The position numbers and the translations under genes are program-made. Under the pieces are notes generated by a model that saw only the letters and a list, made by a program, of their open reading frames with translations, did not search any database and had not been told where the DNA came from. Of a stretch of 54,657 nucleotides of DNA, positions 9,956 through 18,192 are shown in pieces; position 1 is the first letter of the stretch; each line of letters starts with the position of its first letter. The DNA is from Pseudomonadota bacterium (lineage in GTDB: Bacteria; Pseudomonadota; Gammaproteobacteria; Steroidobacterales; Steroidobacteraceae), in the NCBI GenBank assembly GCA_021790795.1, contig JAJYFU010000006.1:1-54657 (forward strand), read 5' to 3'.

Positions 9956-10734
9956 GCGCCCACGAACGGATCAGCGCGGCGATCCGGGCGGCGAACGCGC
10001 GCGGCGATCCGGCCCTCGTGGCCTACCTGACGGCGGGCTTTCCGGGCCGCGAGCGCTTCCAAACGGACCTGCGGCGCATCGCCGGGGCAGCCGATGTCGT
10101 GGAGATCGGCGTGCCGTTCACCGATCCGATGGCCGACGGCGTGACGATCCAGCGCTCGAGCCGCGCCGCGCTGGAACAGGGTGTGAGCCTGCGCTGGATT
10201 CTGACGGAGCTGGACGCGATACGGCCCCGGCTGGCGACACCGCTGCTGTTGATGAGTTATCTGAACCCGCTGCTCGCCTTCGGCATCGACTCACTGGCTT
10301 CGGCGGCCGAGCGCGCCGGCGTCACGGGATTCATCGTGCCGGATCTGCCCTTCGACGAAGGCGATGCGGTGCATTCGGCGCTCACGGCGCGCGGACTGGC
10401 GCTGGTGCAGATGGTCACTCCCGTCACCTCGGAGGAGCGGCTCGCGCGGATTTGCGCGCGCGGCCAGGGCTTCCTGTACGCCGTCACGGTCACGGGAACC
10501 ACGGGCCGCAACACCGGCATGCCGACCGATGTCACCGGCTATCTCGACACTGTGCGCCGGCACGCCACTGTACCGGTGTGCGCCGGGTTCGGCATTCGCG
10601 GCCGGGAACAGCTCACGCAGCTGCGCGGACACGTCGACGGCGTGGTGATTGGCTCGGCGCTGGTGGAGCTTCTGGAGCAGGGAGGCGATCCGGCCGAGTG
10701 GTTGCGGTCGCTGCGAAGCGCGCCACGGCCCTGA
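9952..10734 (+). CDS. trpA: Tryptophan synthase alpha chain
   Basis: 260-residue TIM barrel that cleaves indole-3-glycerol phosphate and channels indole to TrpB. The catalytic Glu is in VVEIGVPFTDPMADG and the catalytic Asp in the same segment; VTVTGTTG and GFGIR phosphate-binding loops follow. The start shares ATGA with the trpB stop. This is the last gene of the trp operon. Confidence 0.97.
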
Positions 10735-10757
10735 GCGGCGCTCCCAGGGGCGCCGCT
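10734..10757 (+). terminator. Strong hairpin after trpA, no T-run
   Basis: AGCGGCGC (10734-10741) pairs perfectly with GCGCCGCT (10750-10757), with additional CCC/GGG pairing inside. It starts at the last base of the trpA stop. No T-run follows, so it may act as an mRNA 3' stabiliser or a partial terminator before the next gene. Confidence 0.4.
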
Positions 10758-10801
10758 TGCGCCGACCGCAACGTGTTCCTGATCCTGAGGGAGGACCCGA
10801 C

Positions 10802-11503
10802 ATGCCGACGATCATGATTGCCAAGCGTTTCCGCGGACCGGCGGAATCCGCCAACGGCGGCTACTTCGCCGGATGTGTCGCCGCACAGGTCACGTATCCG
10901 GTCACGGTACGGCTGTTGCGTCCACCGCCGCTCGATGCGCCCCTCGACGTCCAGCCCCAACCCGACGATACGCTCGCCATCCTGCTCGGATCGGAGCGGG
11001 TCGGCGTGGCGCAGCCGGCGGACCTGACCCTCACGCCGCGCCCCGGGCCCACGTACTTCGAAGCCGTGGAGGCCTCGCGTCGCTACGCCGGCTTCAAGCG
11101 CCACCGATTCCCGAGCTGCTTCGTGTGCGGCACGCAGCGCGTCCGCGGCGATGGCATGCGAATCTTCGCCGGACCCCTGCCGGAGCGCGATCTGGTGGCC
11201 GCCCCGTGGGTGCCCGATCCCTCGCTCGACGCGGGTGACGACAAGGTGCGGCCCGAATTCATGTCCGCGGCGCTGGATTGCCCGGGCTTCTACGCCGTCA
11301 GCCCCGATGACCGCATGATGCTGTTGGGCGAGATCACGATGCGCATCAGTCGCCGCGTACACGTCGGGGAACGCTGCGTCGTGATCGGCTGGCGCATCGA
11401 GTCCGAGGGCCGCAAACACTCGGCCGGCACGGCGGTCTACGGCGAGGAGGGCGAGCTTTGCGGCAGCGCACGGGCCCTGTGGATCGAGCCGAAGAGCGCC
11501 TGA
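10802..11503 (+). CDS. Hotdog-like hypothetical protein with CxxC motif
   Basis: 233-residue protein not assigned to a characterised family. It has a central SCFVCGTQR motif followed by GDGMRIFAG and later RPEFMSAALDCPG. These resemble two-hotdog, thioesterase-like hypothetical proteins with a CFVCG signature. The C-terminal half (LGEITMRISRRVHVGERCVVIGW) has the beta pattern of a hotdog sheet. The N-terminal FRGPAESANGGYFAG may carry the first hotdog helix. GGAGG stands before the ATG at 10802. It lies 67 bases after trpA on the same strand and may be read through from the trp operon, but nothing in it points to tryptophan metabolism. Confidence 0.6.
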   Translation: MPTIMIAKRFRGPAESANGGYFAGCVAAQVTYPVTVRLLRPPPLDAPLDVQPQPDDTLAILLGSERVGVAQPADLTLTPRPGPTYFEAVEASRRYAGFKRHRFPSCFVCGTQRVRGDGMRIFAGPLPERDLVAAPWVPDPSLDAGDDKVRPEFMSAALDCPGFYAVSPDDRMMLLGEITMRISRRVHVGERCVVIGWRIESEGRKHSAGTAVYGEEGELCGSARALWIEPKSA

Positions 11504-11616
11504 GCGGCACCCGTTGCTGCAACCGAGCTGCCGACCCGCGATTGCGGGGCCAGCGGGAGCTGGGGTAGGCTTGCGACCAGATCGATTCCAAGACCCGCAC
11601 AAGAATCAACAGGCGC

Positions 11617-13539
11617 ATGCGGCATTGGGAAACAGGAGGCGTGGCCGCGACGCTTGCGGCGATCGCGATGTTGCATCTGACGCCGGTGGCGGCGGCGCAA
11701 TGCAGCATCGAGGAATTCCCCGCGGTTGCCGTCACCATGAAGGGCATGCAGCCGCTGGTGTGGGCCAAGATCAACGGCGCTCCCGCACGCTTCATCATCG
11801 ATACCGGGTCGTTCTGGAACATGATCAGCCCGGCGGCCCGCGCCCAGTTTCATCTGCCCGCCGGGCCCTGGCTGCAGGGGGTACGGATCAACGGCGTGAA
11901 TGGTTCCACTGCGGTGCGAATCGCGTCGGTGCGCACTTTCAAGTTCCTCGACGTACCGTTTCGGCACGCGAAATTCCTCGTCGGCGGCAACGCCTACGGT
12001 TCGGGTGCCGTTGGTCTGCTCGGCGGGACGCTGCTGCGTCTGCAAGATCTCGAGCTCGATTTCGCCCGGGGGCGGATGCGCTTCATCAAGAGCAGCCACT
12101 GCAAGGGCGTGCCGCTCGCCTACTGGGCGCAGCGGCTGAAAGAGCCCATCGGCGTGGTCAGGCTGCAGGCCTCGAGCACGCGTCGCCCGTATCTGATCGG
12201 GCATGCCTCGATCAACGGCAAGCGCATCCGCGTCCTGTTCGATACGGGCGCTTCGCGCTCCGTGCTCACCTTGCGAGCAGCCAGACGGGCCGGGATCACG
12301 CCCTCGAGTCCAGGCGTCAAATGGCTGGGCTCGATCGGCGGTGGTATCGGCAGGCGGTGGATCAACACCTGGATCGCGCCGGTCGCGACGTTTCGGATCG
12401 GTGACGAGGAAATCGAGCATACGCACATCGTGGTGAGTGCGATCCACATGCCCGGATTGAGCGTCGGGATGATTCTCGGTGAAGACTTCTTCCTGTCGCA
12501 CCGTGTTCTGGTGGCATACAGCCGGCGCCGGCTCTACTTCACGTACAACGGGGGTCCGATCTTCGACATCGGGCACCGCTACCTCATTCAGCGCGGCGCC
12601 TCGGCACCCGTGGAGATCGGCCCCGGAGAGCACCCCGTGGCGAGCCGGCAGGCTCCGGGCGATTCCCGCGAGGCACGACCGCGACGCTCCGCGGCAGCCC
12701 GGCGTGCGCAGGCCAGCGCGCTCATGCGGCGCGGCATGGCGCTCGCGTCCGATGGGCAGTACGAGCGCGCACTGGCGAAAATGACCCGCGCGAGCCGGCT
12801 CGAGCCCAAGAACGCCGCATATCGTTTGCGCCAGGGCAACCTTGACTGGGCGATGCACCAGCCGGCCAAGGCACTGGCGAACTTCAGCGCCGCCATCAGG
12901 CTGCAGCCTGACCTCTATACGGCACACCTGGCGCGCGCGCAGCTGCTGCTCAACTGGCAGCACGCCCCGCCGGGCAGCGCCGCTCAGGCCAGGACCGACC
13001 TAAACATCGTAGAGCTTTTGGCGCCCAATGAGTCCGACGTGGGACTCACGCTCGGTAGTCTTTACGCCCGTATCGGGCATTACGCGGCCGCCGTACGGGC
13101 CATCAAGCTGTGGATCTACTACCACCGTCACGACGTCATGCTGCCGATCGCGTGGAATTCACTGTGCTGGGCACGAGCCGAAGGTGGCATACAGCTGCGC
13201 CGGGCACTGCGGGACTGCAATCGCGCGCTTGCACGCCTGCCCCGCTCGGCCGCCATTCTCGACAGCCGCGGCTTGGTTTATCTGCGCCTGGAGCGGTTCG
13301 CCCGTGCGATCGCCAGTTACGATGCGGCGCTCGCCATCTCCCCCAGACTCGCCACTTCGCTCTACGGCCGCGGTCTGGCGGAGCTGCGCGAGAAGAACGC
13401 CGCGGCGGGCCGGGCAGACCTCGCGGCTGCCGTCAGATTCTCTCCCGGCGTTGCGCAAATGTTCGCCCGCATGCACCTCGCGCCCGAGGGACCGCGCGCC
13501 GACGGTCAGGCTTCGGGAGCCCCGTACACCTCGCGATAG
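11617..13539 (+). CDS. Exported double retropepsin-like protease with TPR repeats
   Basis: 640-residue protein with an N-terminal hydrophobic signal segment ending near AAAQC (residues 10-29). Two retropepsin-like aspartic-protease units follow in one chain: FIIDTGS with Asp62 and VLFDTGAS with Asp209, each with a following hydrophobic-hydrophobic-Gly segment (VGLLGG; GMILGED). From about residue 365 onward come tetratricopeptide repeats ([19 protein letters not shown] and similar). Two DTG motifs in one chain could form an intramolecular active site of the pepsin kind. The substrate is unknown; periplasmic placement is inferred from the signal. Its end overlaps the convergent pyrophosphatase gene by 34 bases. 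Confidence 0.72.
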   Translation: MRHWETGGVAATLAAIAMLHLTPVAAAQCSIEEFPAVAVTMKGMQPLVWAKINGAPARFIIDTGSFWNMISPAARAQFHLPAGPWLQGVRINGVNGSTAVRIASVRTFKFLDVPFRHAKFLVGGNAYGSGAVGLLGGTLLRLQDLELDFARGRMRFIKSSHCKGVPLAYWAQRLKEPIGVVRLQASSTRRPYLIGHASINGKRIRVLFDTGASRSVLTLRAARRAGITPSSPGVKWLGSIGGGIGRRWINTWIAPVATFRIGDEEIEHTHIVVSAIHMPGLSVGMILGEDFFLSHRVLVAYSRRRLYFTYNGGPIFDIGHRYLIQRGASAPVEIGPGEHPVASRQAPGDSREARPRRSAAARRAQASALMRRGMALASDGQYERALAKMTRASRLEPKNAAYRLRQGNLDWAMHQPAKALANFSAAIRLQPDLYTAHLARAQLLLNWQHAPPGSAAQARTDLNIVELLAPNESDVGLTLGSLYARIGHYAAAVRAIKLWIYYHRHDVMLPIAWNSLCWARAEGGIQLRRALRDCNRALARLPRSAAILDSRGLVYLRLERFARAIASYDAALAISPRLATSLYGRGLAELREKNAAAGRADLAAAVRFSPGVAQMFARMHLAPEGPRADGQASGAPYTSR

Positions 13540-14126
13540 TCCTCGATGGCCGCGCGGATCACGCGTGCGGCATCCTCGTGGCCGTAACGGCCGGTGAGCC
13601 TGATGCCCGAGGGCTCGCCGACGACCATCTTGTACGTCACGAAATAGTGCTCGAGGCGCTCGATCAGTGTGGCCGGCAGGTCGCTCAGCTCGCGCGCGCC
13701 ACCCCACACGTAATCGCCCTCGAGAACCGCGACGATCTTGTCGTCGGCCTCGCCGCGATCGACGATCTTCAAGCCGCCGAGGATGCGCGCGCGAAGCAGG
13801 ATCTCCGAGTGAGTGATCGGCCGCTCGCTGATGACGCAGATGTCGAGCGGATCGCCGTCGCCGCGCTCGCAGCCCGGCGCGAGTCGCCGGACACGCTCGC
13901 CGCAATAGGTCTGCGGGATGAACCCGTAGAGTGCCGGCGGATGCGAGGATGTGCGCTGCGGTCGGTCCACGCGCAGGTAACCGGTCACCTTGTCGACCTC
14001 GTACTTCATCAGGTCGAAGGGGGTGATCTCGATGTAGGCGGTCACCACCTCCGGGCATTCCGGTCCGGGTGACAGACCGTGCCAAGGATGGGGCCGCCAG
14101 TTGAAGTGGGCGGAAGGAGTAGTCAT
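13506..14126 (-). CDS. ppa: Inorganic pyrophosphatase
   Basis: 206-residue family I soluble pyrophosphatase. The signature [10 protein letters not shown] holds the metal-binding aspartates, and [17 protein letters not shown] and GYGHE-type segments flank it. It hydrolyses pyrophosphate from biosynthetic reactions. The ATG at 14126 gives the expected length; a longer in-frame extension to 14303 runs through the bTHX gene and is rejected. [11 protein letters not shown] near the C-terminus is also typical of the longer gammaproteobacterial/eukaryote-like variants. Confidence 0.9.
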   Translation of the reverse strand: MTTPSAHFNWRPHPWHGLSPGPECPEVVTAYIEITPFDLMKYEVDKVTGYLRVDRPQRTSSHPPALYGFIPQTYCGERVRRLAPGCERGDGDPLDICVISERPITHSEILLRARILGGLKIVDRGEADDKIVAVLEGDYVWGGARELSDLPATLIERLEHYFVTYKMVVGEPSGIRLTGRYGHEDAARVIRAAIEDYREVYGAPEA

Positions 14127-14199
14127 GAAGGGTCTCGAACCGTCGGCCTTGCCGGCCGCGGCCATGCCGCGGTCCTGCCGCCGGGAAATCTCACGCCCG

Positions 14200-14313
14200 T
14201 TATTTCCGGACGGTGCGCTTGCCTTTCTTGGCGGCGGGATCTTTCGGCCGGGATTTGCCGAATGAGCCTCGGTAGATCTTGCCGCGGCGGCTCCTGATGT
14301 CACCCTTGCCCAT
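14200..14313 (-). CDS. thx: 30S ribosomal protein bTHX
   Basis: 37-residue, very basic protein, [17 protein letters not shown] at the start and a Lys/Arg-rich tail. It matches the small ribosomal protein Thx (bTHX), which sits in the head of the 30S subunit. AAGGAG stands 8 bases before the ATG at 14313, which fixes this short start over the longer in-frame one. The gene is easily missed because of its size. It lies between ppa and an RRM gene on the same strand. Confidence 0.88.
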   Translation of the reverse strand: MGKGDIRSRRGKIYRGSFGKSRPKDPAAKKGKRTVRK

Positions 14314-14400
14314 TGAATCGTCTCCTTGGACGTCTGAGATCGCGGGCGCGAGTCTAGCAGAGCGCTTCACTGAAGCGCCCAAAAACCAGATAAAGCGAAC

Positions 14401-14429
14401 CGGCCCCGGAAGGGACTCTCCCGGGGCCG
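14401..14429 (-). terminator. Hairpin terminator after the RRM gene
   Basis: CGGCCCCGG (14401-14409) and CCGGGGCCG (14421-14429) form a perfect 9-bp stem, with further GGGA/TCCC pairing in the loop. It lies 20 bases past the RRM gene stop. On the minus strand it is followed by a T-rich but interrupted stretch (CTTTATCTGGTTTTT), so termination is likely but not of the ideal form. Confidence 0.55.
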
Positions 14430-14448
14430 ACCGCCTAGGCTCGAAGGA

Positions 14449-14736
14449 TTACCAGCGCCGCGGCGCGCCGCCGCCGCCGCGTCCGCCGCCGGCGCCGCGC
14501 TCCTGGGCCTCATTGACCCGCAGCGGGCGGCCGCCCAGATCCTTGCCATTGAGGTTCTGAATGGCGCGGGTGGCATCCGCGCGCGCCATTTCCACGAACC
14601 CGAAGCCACGCGGCCGGCCGGTCTCCCGGTCGGTGATCAGGCTTACGGATTCGACCGTCCCGTGCTGCGCGAACAGCTCGCGGACTTCGCTCTCAGTGGC
14701 CGAAAACGGGAGGTTTCCGACGTAAATCTTCGTCAT
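14449..14736 (-). CDS. RRM-type RNA-binding protein
   Basis: 95-residue single RNA-recognition-motif protein. RNP2 is IYVGNL at residues 4-9 and RNP1 is RGFGFVEM around residue 43; a short Gly/Arg-rich tail (GAGGGRGGGG) follows. These small proteins bind single-stranded RNA and are often cold-induced. About 245 bases upstream carry no gene and may include a long 5' leader. The following strong hairpin suggests a monocistronic message. Confidence 0.92.
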   Translation of the reverse strand: MTKIYVGNLPFSATESEVRELFAQHGTVESVSLITDRETGRPRGFGFVEMARADATRAIQNLNGKDLGGRPLRVNEAQERGAGGGRGGGGAPRRW

Positions 14737-14981
14737 GCAATCAGACTCCAGAAACGGAACTGGTCATCCCGATGCGCTCTGTTTGTGTTTTGCGGTCGGG
14801 ATGAATTCCGGACAACTACCGGCAGGATTACTGCCACCTGGTCGGGCAACGATTCGGCTTTTCTCCGTACGTCCGCTCGGCACCCGAGCAGGCCGCAGGC
14901 GACAGGAAAGGGAATGGTCACAGACCCATTCCTACGATAACCCAGTCCGGCCATCGCACACAAGCGGTATGCGTCGGACGC

Positions 14982-16058
14982 TCACCGATAGCGGGCGAGG
15001 ACCTTGCGCAGCCCAGGGGATCCGGGCGAGAGCTGCTCGAACGGCAGGCTGTTCAGCGGCGCCTCCGGCGTCGCGTTCACCTGGTGGAACTCCGGGTGCC
15101 TGTCGGCCGCGTCGACGTAGATCAGCCCCGTCAGATATTCCCCCGAGCCCCCCCGGGCCTGCACAGCCGCGCCCGCCGCCGCCCGGTCGGTGGGGTCGTA
15201 TTCGGCACCGATCTTGCGCAGCACGATGCGGCTGCCGTCATGCAAAGCGATCTGGCGGGCCTCACCGGGGGCGTAATCGACGGTGATGGGCTGCTCGCGG
15301 GGCACGAAGTCGGCGCGCACCGCCGGCTCATAGTGCTCCCGCGTATACGCGTAGCTCTTGGTCGAACCCTCGTGGTCGTTGAACGTCACGCAGGGGGAAA
15401 GCACATCGATGAGCGCAAAGCCACGATGCTTCAGGCCCGCCTCGATCAGCGGCACGAGCTGGCGCTTGTCGCCGGAGAAGCTGCGCGCCACGAAGGGAGC
15501 GCCGAGGTCGAGTGCGAGCAACACCGGATCGATGGGCGGCTGACGGTTGGTCTCGCCCCTCTTGGCGCGGCTGCCGATATCGGCCGAAGCGGAGAACTGG
15601 CCCTTGGTGAGACCGTACACCCCGTTGTTCTCGATGATGTACAGCATGTCGAGATTGCGGCGGATGGCATGGCAGAACTGCCCAAGCCCGATCGAGAGCG
15701 TGTCGCCGTCGCCGGAGACGCCGATATAGCTCAAGCGCCGGTTGGCGGCATTCGCGCCGGTCGCGATCGAGGGCATGCGGCCGTGCACCGCGTTGAAGCC
15801 GTGCGCCCCGCTGACGAAATAGGCCGTCGTCTTCGATGAGCAGCCGATACCGGAGAGCTTCACGAGATTCTGCGGCTCCAGCGACAGGCCCCAGCAGGCT
15901 TCCACGATCGCCGCCGTGATCGAATCGTGGCCACAGCCGGCGCACAGTGTCGAGAGCGCCCCTTCGTAGGCGCGGCGCGTGAGGCCGAGCGCGTTCTGCG
16001 GCAGCGACGGGTGGGTGACTTTGGGTTTGGCGATGAACGTCATGGCGGGTTCCGGCAT
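14982..16058 (-). CDS. korB: 2-oxoacid:ferredoxin oxidoreductase, beta subunit
   Basis: 358-residue thiamine-diphosphate-binding subunit. LCAGCGHDS and GIGCSS plus a later SPCVTFND give the cysteines for a [4Fe-4S] cluster. The ThDP/Mg motif is VSGDGDTLSIGLGQ with NNGVYGLTKGQ. It would decarboxylate a 2-oxoacid, probably 2-oxoglutarate, and pass electrons to ferredoxin. The ATG at 16058 shares its A with the stop of the alpha-subunit gene, so I keep this start although MTFIAKP five codons later is possible. Substrate (2-oxoglutarate versus another 2-oxoacid) cannot be fixed from sequence by eye. Confidence 0.88.
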   Translation of the reverse strand: MPEPAMTFIAKPKVTHPSLPQNALGLTRRAYEGALSTLCAGCGHDSITAAIVEACWGLSLEPQNLVKLSGIGCSSKTTAYFVSGAHGFNAVHGRMPSIATGANAANRRLSYIGVSGDGDTLSIGLGQFCHAIRRNLDMLYIIENNGVYGLTKGQFSASADIGSRAKRGETNRQPPIDPVLLALDLGAPFVARSFSGDKRQLVPLIEAGLKHRGFALIDVLSPCVTFNDHEGSTKSYAYTREHYEPAVRADFVPREQPITVDYAPGEARQIALHDGSRIVLRKIGAEYDPTDRAAAGAAVQARGGSGEYLTGLIYVDAADRHPEFHQVNATPEAPLNSLPFEQLSPGSPGLRKVLARYR

Positions 16059-17986
16059 CAGGCGGTGGTCGTGGTTTTTCCCGGCGGCAAAGCTTCCCGC
16101 CCGGACGTCGCGGCAGACTCTCCCGCGGCATCCGATCCAGTCCGCGCCGCCGGGGCCGGGCGTTCGCGGCGGGCGCGAGTCGCCCCCGCCGCGCCGCGCA
16201 CATCGGCGAGGACACCCTCGACGATGAACCGCGAGCTCACAGGCAAGCCGCTGTAGTGCAGCAGGGATCTCATCTTGGCCTTCTCGACCGCAGTCTCCAG
16301 CGTCAACAGGGAGCGCAGTTGCGCATCGCGGTTCTGCTCGGCAACGAACACCCGTTGGTGGTCAGCGAAAAACCGCTCGACCTCCTCGCCGAATGGGAAT
16401 GCCCGCACCCGCAGATAGTCGATCGCGACACCCTGCGCACGCAGCAACGCCAGCGCCTCGCGCACCGCGCTGTCGCCGCTACCGATCGACACGATGCCGA
16501 TCTCGCTCCCCTCGCCGTCGATCAGCGCGCGCGGCACGCGTTGCTTGGCGGTCTGCCATTTATTCATCAGCCGGTCGAGGACCTGTTGGTACTCCGCGGC
16601 GTCCTCGGTGTACGCGCCGAACTGGTTGTGGCCCGAGCCGCGTGTGAAATAGGCCGCCTTGGGGTGCACGCCCGGGAGCGTGCGCCAGGGAATACCGTCG
16701 CCGTCCACATCGAGGTAGCGGTGGAACTTCTCCAGCGACTCGATCTGCTCGCGGGTCATCATCTTGCCGCGATCGGGCCGGTAGGCGTCGTCCCACTGGA
16801 ACTCGCGGACCATCCAATCGTTCATGCCGATATCGAGGTCGGACACGACCAGCACGGGGGTCTGCAGCCTCTCGGCCAGATCGAACGCCTCGACGGCCAT
16901 TTCGAAGCATTCTCCGGGGTCGGCAGGGTAGAGACAGATGTGGCGCGTATCTCCGTGCGAGGCGTAGGCGCAGGACAGCAGATCGCCCTGCTGCGTGCGC
17001 GTCGGCATGCCGGTTGAAGGACCCACACGTTGGATATCGAACACCACCGCGGGCACTTCGGCATAGTAGGCCAGGCCGAGGAACTCGTTCATCAGCGAGA
17101 TACCGGGCCCCGAGGTCGCGGTAAAAGCGCGCGCGCCGTTCCATGCGGCGCCGAGCACCATGCCGATCGCGGCCAGCTCATCCTCCGCCTGAATAAACGC
17201 GAAGCGCTTCGCGCCGGTGTCCGGGTCGATGCGCAGGCGCTCGCAGAAGCTCTTGAAGGCGTCCATCAGCGACGTCGAGGGCGTGATCGGATACCACGCC
17301 GCGACGGTCGCGCCGGCGAATACACACCCGAGCGCGGCGGCCGTGTTGCCGTCGATCATGATGTGCCCGGCGGTGCGGTCCATCCGCTCGACCGACAGCG
17401 GCAGCGGGCAGGGGAAATGCGCGCGCGTGTACTCGAACCCGAGCGTGATGGCCTTCATGTTGCTTTCGAGCAGCTGCGGCTTGCGCCCGTAGGTCTCGCT
17501 GAGCAGATCGCGGATCCGGTCAACGTCGAGGTTCAGCAGCGCTGCGAGCGCGCCCGCGTAGCAGATGTTCTTCATCAGGATGCGGGTGCGCACGCCGGTG
17601 AAGTTCTCGTTGCACAGCTTCGCCAGCGGCACGCCGATGACGGTAATGTCGGCGCGCGACAGCAGCACCGGACGCGGCCAGGTGGAGTCATACAGGAGGA
17701 AGCCGCCCGGCGCGAGCTCGCGAACGTCGCGGGCGTAGGTCTCCGGATTGAGCGCCACCATCAGCTCCACCGTGCCGGAGCGGGCCACGTGCCCGTCCCG
17801 TGAGACTCGAATCTCGTACCAGGTAGGCAGCCCCTGGATGTTCGACGGAAAGAAGTTCTTGCCCATCACGGGCACGCCGCTTCTGAATATCGACTTCATC
17901 AGCAGCATGTTGGCACTCGCCGAGCCGGTGCCGTTGACCGTGGCGATCTTGATGGTGAAATCATTGACGCGGTTGGCGGTTGTCAT
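16058..17986 (-). CDS. korA: 2-oxoacid:ferredoxin oxidoreductase, fused gamma-alpha subunit
   Basis: 642-residue subunit. The N-terminal 190 residues form the gamma domain (IATVNGTGSASANMLL, then FPSNIQGLPTWYEIR). The alpha pyrimidine-binding domain follows (YPITPSTSLMDAF, TATSGPGISLMNEFLGL) and then a C-terminal transketolase-like domain. The last 45 residues are low-complexity Ala/Arg/Gly. I chose ATG at 17986 because the gamma domain begins soon after; an in-frame ATG at 18049 is possible. It is translationally coupled to the beta subunit. A gap of 206 bases separates it from the upstream flavoprotein gene on the same strand. Confidence 0.88.
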   Translation of the reverse strand: MTTANRVNDFTIKIATVNGTGSASANMLLMKSIFRSGVPVMGKNFFPSNIQGLPTWYEIRVSRDGHVARSGTVELMVALNPETYARDVRELAPGGFLLYDSTWPRPVLLSRADITVIGVPLAKLCNENFTGVRTRILMKNICYAGALAALLNLDVDRIRDLLSETYGRKPQLLESNMKAITLGFEYTRAHFPCPLPLSVERMDRTAGHIMIDGNTAAALGCVFAGATVAAWYPITPSTSLMDAFKSFCERLRIDPDTGAKRFAFIQAEDELAAIGMVLGAAWNGARAFTATSGPGISLMNEFLGLAYYAEVPAVVFDIQRVGPSTGMPTRTQQGDLLSCAYASHGDTRHICLYPADPGECFEMAVEAFDLAERLQTPVLVVSDLDIGMNDWMVREFQWDDAYRPDRGKMMTREQIESLEKFHRYLDVDGDGIPWRTLPGVHPKAAYFTRGSGHNQFGAYTEDAAEYQQVLDRLMNKWQTAKQRVPRALIDGEGSEIGIVSIGSGDSAVREALALLRAQGVAIDYLRVRAFPFGEEVERFFADHQRVFVAEQNRDAQLRSLLTLETAVEKAKMRSLLHYSGLPVSSRFIVEGVLADVRGAAGATRARRERPAPAARTGSDAAGESAATSGREALPPGKTTTTA

Positions 17987-18192
17987 GGCGCTTGGCGAGT
18001 CATTGACGAACGGTGCATCTGATTTGAGACGGTCCGCAGGAGATGGCATTCCCCGAGCCGCCGCCGGCGTGAGCCCGCCGCTGCGGCCGGGGCGTCCGTG
18101 TACGGCCCCCCGGGCGGTCAGCGGCGAGGCTCAGGACGGGCAAGCATGCGGGGTCCGTGGCTGTTACCGATGGTGGCTCCACGATGGCGGGA

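Noticed and set aside
14736-14982. Possible small gene between the RRM gene and korB
   Set aside because: No frame has a ribosome-binding site with a plausible protein; more likely the RRM promoter and 5' leader.
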